Shown: positions 21,659-23,525 of the stretch, one piece after another
Layout of the letters: each line of letters opens with the position of its first letter
Numbering within the stretch: position 1 is the stretch's first letter
Source: Bacillota bacterium
GTDB lineage: Bacteria > Bacillota_E > Sulfobacillia > Sulfobacillales > Sulfobacillaceae
Direction: 5' to 3'
DNA length: 23,525 nt
Assembly: GCA_021820165.1 (NCBI GenBank)
Contig: JAKADW010000001.1
Location: forward strand, 1 to 23,525
Position numbers and translations under genes: made by a program
Notes under the pieces: generated by a model
The model's input: the letters and a program-made list of their open reading frames with translations, nothing else
Told to the model about the DNA's origin: nothing
The model's database searches: none

Positions 21659-22276
21659 TTAGTCCATGACTCTTCCGGCACTCTCCGAACTCCGGTCGCG
21701 TTGAATGAACAGCTCCCCGTTTCCGAGGGGGACCAGGACCTGCCGAAACCCGGGCGTGCCCGCCACAACGCGGTGGAAGTCTTCCAGCTCCACCGCCTTG
21801 TCAACGGCATTGTCCACGATGAGGAGTCCATCTGGCGCGAGAATGCGCGCGAGATCGGGCCAGTAGCCTACATACTCCGAACGCTCCGCATCAAGGAAGA
21901 TGAGACCCCAGGTCACGTCGCGCGTGTGCCGGAGGAATTCCCCCGCGTCGCCCGACACCACCTGAATCCGGTCCGCGACGCCCGCTTGGCGAAAGTTTTC
22001 GGTCGCCTGCACCACCTTGGCAGGATTGATTTCTAAGGTCACCAAGCGTTGGCCCGGATCGGTTAGGGCATCCGCCCACCAGATCGTCGAATATCCATTC
22101 GACGTCCCCACCTCTAAAATGTGGGCGGGTTTCCACGCGCGAATCAGCATCCCGATGAGGCGTCCGGTGTCCTCCGTAATGTTGAGCATTTTTTCTGCCC
22201 GTGTCGCCGCCGTGCGGTCGTTGTCTTCTCCGAATGTCTTAAGGCGTCTCAGGAACGCCTCGCGTGCCTCGGTCAT
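21659..22276 (-). CDS. Class I SAM-dependent O-methyltransferase, family 3 type
   Basis: 205 residues. The helical N-terminus is followed by ILEVGTSNGYSTIWWADAL (about 53-71, SAM loop), LVTLEINPAKV with the ribose-binding Glu, and VVSGDAGEFL. WGLIFLDAERSEYVGYW and DGLLIVDNAVDK follow, the pattern of metal-dependent family-3 (catechol/caffeoyl-CoA-like) O-methyltransferases with LDAERSEY and VDN. The acceptor is unknown. ATG about 11 bases after GGGGGAGGG. The stop of the broken nucleotidyltransferase gene is 18 bases upstream, so the two were probably one transcript. Its relation to the second methyltransferase downstream looks distant, not a recent duplication. Confidence 0.88.
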   Translation of the reverse strand: MTEAREAFLRRLKTFGEDNDRTAATRAEKMLNITEDTGRLIGMLIRAWKPAHILEVGTSNGYSTIWWADALTDPGQRLVTLEINPAKVVQATENFRQAGVADRIQVVSGDAGEFLRHTRDVTWGLIFLDAERSEYVGYWPDLARILAPDGLLIVDNAVDKAVELEDFHRVVAGTPGFRQVLVPLGNGELFIQRDRSSESAGRVMD

Positions 22277-22294
22277 GTCCCACCATCCCTCCCC

Positions 22295-22804
22295 CTAGAA
22301 ATGCGGCCTCAGCGCCAGCCATCGGTCTAAGCGGTCCGCCATGGCGTGCCGGCCCAGCGCGCGATAGGCCGCCGCCTCGTAGGCTACGGGCAGCACCGGC
22401 CAGGTCCGCCCCTCCCACGCGATCCATTCGATCATCGAGGCCAGGTCCGCCGCGGGCATCCACGTGCCGTCTGGTCGCTGCTTTTCGATCGCGCCCATAA
22501 TTTCCACCACAACGCCTGCGACAACCGCCCGCCCGAAGTGAGAGCGAACGGTCGACGCGGTCCGATACCGCACGGGCCACACCATGTTGTCGGCCAACTG
22601 TCGTTCAATCGCCTAGGCGCCGGCTGCGTCGGTCTGGATGTCTAGATCATGATGAACGACCGCCAGCCCCCGCAGGGCGAAGGCCATGCTCCCCGTGATA
22701 GCCCAGGTGATCTCCGCCTGATTCAACAACGCTGCCACGGACTGTAGCGCTGCGCGTTGGGCCGTCGTGAAACCGGACCCGTCTCCCGGCATCTCCAATG
22801 CCAA
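22295..22804 (-). pseudogene. Nucleotidyltransferase-fold protein interrupted by an amber codon
   Basis: One reading frame runs from about 22804 (TTG; ATG at 22792 is the alternative) to TAG 22297-22295, broken only by TAG at 22615-22613. Before it: WAITGSMAFALRGLAVVHHD followed by LDIQTDAAGA, the GS...DxD nucleotidyltransferase signature. After it, in the same frame: AIERQLADNMVWPVRYRTAS, then GVVVEIMGAIEKQRPDG, and a helical tail ending LALRPHF. Family members usually have a Tyr or similar at this place, so TAC or TAT to TAG is a simple explanation. The full product would have about 165-170 residues. It precedes the methyltransferase gene on the same strand. Confidence 0.7.
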
Positions 22805-22876
22805 CCCCTCTCGAGAATCCCGCGGCCGACGAAGAGAGCTTCCTGTGGCAAGAGTAGGAAGATTTTCTCTGTGTGA

Positions 22877-23020
22877 TCATTTATCGTGTGACTTCGCGGC
22901 CCTCATGCCGGGTCTAGGACTAGCGTCTTGCAGGAACCCCGTGGTCGGCGGGGCCAGCATCGTCCACCGAAGGTGCTCGTTTTGGATAAACGAACGTTCT
23001 ACGCTTCGGGCGCCCGTCAT
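22877..23020 (-). CDS. Small ORF of 47 codons with a good ribosome binding site
   Basis: ATG at 23020 follows GGGGAGAAGGA by about seven bases; GATAAT lies a little further upstream. The product begins MTGARSVERSFIQNEHLRWT and ends in a basic tail. No motif is recognised. It lies upstream of the broken nucleotidyltransferase on the same strand, 72 bases away. It could be a genuine short protein or a remnant. Confidence 0.25.
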   Translation of the reverse strand: MTGARSVERSFIQNEHLRWTMLAPPTTGFLQDASPRPGMRAAKSHDK

Positions 23021-23099
23021 TGGTCGTTCCTTCTCCCCGAATTATCGAACCCGGTCCCCCTGGGGCTCCCCGATCCGGCCCAAGTCGCCGCAACGTATG

Positions 23100-23228
23100 T
23101 CACCTAGGCCCTGATCCCGCGGCCCCGATGGCTTGCGAGCCGGCCCTACAGCCGATCAGGCTTCCTCCAAGCAGGCATGCCAGATAGGCGAAGTCGCGGA
23201 TCATCGCCGGGTCCCGCACGCGCTCCAT
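23100..23228 (-). CDS. Small ORF of 42 codons with a hydrophobic segment
   Basis: ATG 23228 to TGA 23102-23100. It reads MERVRDPAMIRDFAYLACLL followed by GGSLIGC, a hydrophobic core ending in a lipobox-like LIGC, then a small Gly/Ala tail. No convincing ribosome binding site (GAGGTT is 13 bases off). More likely a gene fragment than a lipoprotein. Confidence 0.18.
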   Translation of the reverse strand: MERVRDPAMIRDFAYLACLLGGSLIGCRAGSQAIGAAGSGPR

Positions 23229-23411
23229 ACATTAGTAACAACCTCAGACTCTAAAAGCCGTTCAACATTCCAGACACCGATTCGGCCTCAGAACCAATAT
23301 AACAGAAAATTGCGCTAGGTCGCCAAACGGCCCGTATGCGCACGATTAACGCCCTGAAGCATTGAGCGAAGTCCGGATCCTCCATCGTGGTCTTGGGTAC
23401 CGTCGGCCTTT

Positions 23412-23525
23412 ATGGCAAATAATCGGGCAACAGGGTTTGGGCTTGTGAAGCAAAATTGGGAACCGTTTTTTGAAGTGATGTTAGGATTCCGGGGACCGAA
23501 TTCATCGGCTTACGTCTGTTCGATG
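23412..23525 (+). CDS. Open frame running off the window end
   Basis: From ATG 23412 the frame stays open for 38 codons to the edge: MANNRATGFGLVKQNWEPFF, then EVMLGFRGPNSSAYVC. The open stretch begins after TGA near 23355. No Shine-Dalgarno is visible and I do not recognise a family. It may be the start of a gene beyond the window or a fragment. Confidence 0.22.
   Translation, partial: MANNRATGFGLVKQNWEPFFEVMLGFRGPNSSAYVCSM

Larger units (their letters stand above)
22805..23525. other. Terminal 720 bases without a confident gene
   Basis: Three short frames are listed separately with low confidence. A plus-strand frame (about 22930-23106) without a start, containing KVLVLDKRTFYASGARHW and ending TYVT-stop, is also open but proline/arginine-rich and unassignable. 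No tRNA, terminator or long repeat was seen. The region is probably decayed accessory DNA. Confidence 0.4.

Noticed and set aside
1..23525. tRNA, rRNA genes or a CRISPR array
   Set aside because: No tRNA T-arm/anticodon pattern, rRNA core sequence or evenly spaced direct repeats were seen on either strand.

Overview
The window (about 23.5 kb, moderately high GC) looks like a chromosomal segment of a thermophilic or acidophilic Gram-positive bacterium of the Sulfobacillus / deep-branching Clostridia kind. This is an inference. It rests on the dusB-HTH-greA-lysS order, the linked folP-folB-folK and coaX genes, a Bacillus-like ribD-ribE-ribBA-ribH operon under an FMN riboswitch, strong GGAGG ribosome binding sites and frequent GTG starts.

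Positions 1-6804 are read on the minus strand. In transcription order they hold an AIM24-family protein, rpiA, a nucleotidyltransferase, an enoyl-CoA hydratase, a DUF885-like protein of unknown function, dusB, an HTH regulator, greA and the first codons of lysS. A clear extended -10 promoter precedes dusB. Positions 6865-9850 hold a GNAT acetyltransferase (+), coaX (-) and moeA (+), with coaX and moeA divergent.

Positions 9847-13548 form the riboflavin operon (+). A promoter is followed by an FMN aptamer with an extra hairpin inserted in its P2 loop, a mutually exclusive antiterminator and terminator, then ribD, ribE, ribBA and ribH. Positions 13527-17356 (-) form a tightly overlapping operon: a tandem HD/HD-GYP protein, folP, folB, folK and a biotin-protein ligase. 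ribH and birA overlap tail to tail.

From about 17.4 kb the character changes to an accessory region with many broken genes. It holds an HPr-like scrap, a degenerate IS3-family element abutting the 3' remnant of a HepT (HEPN) toxin gene, a compact hairpin-rich stretch, an ArsR regulator with a dimeric-barrel protein and a visible promoter/operator, and a small membrane-anchored L7/L12-CTD-like protein. It continues with a remnant of an exonuclease III-like (EEP) protein, a PPOX flavoprotein, two class I methyltransferases and a nucleotidyltransferase gene broken by an in-frame amber codon. The last 700 bases hold only small doubtful frames.

No tRNA, rRNA or CRISPR array was seen. I found no complete undescribed system. 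The most unusual signals are the expanded FMN riboswitch, the catalytically degraded paralogous domains (HD-GYP and DUF885-like), and the IS/HepT scar.
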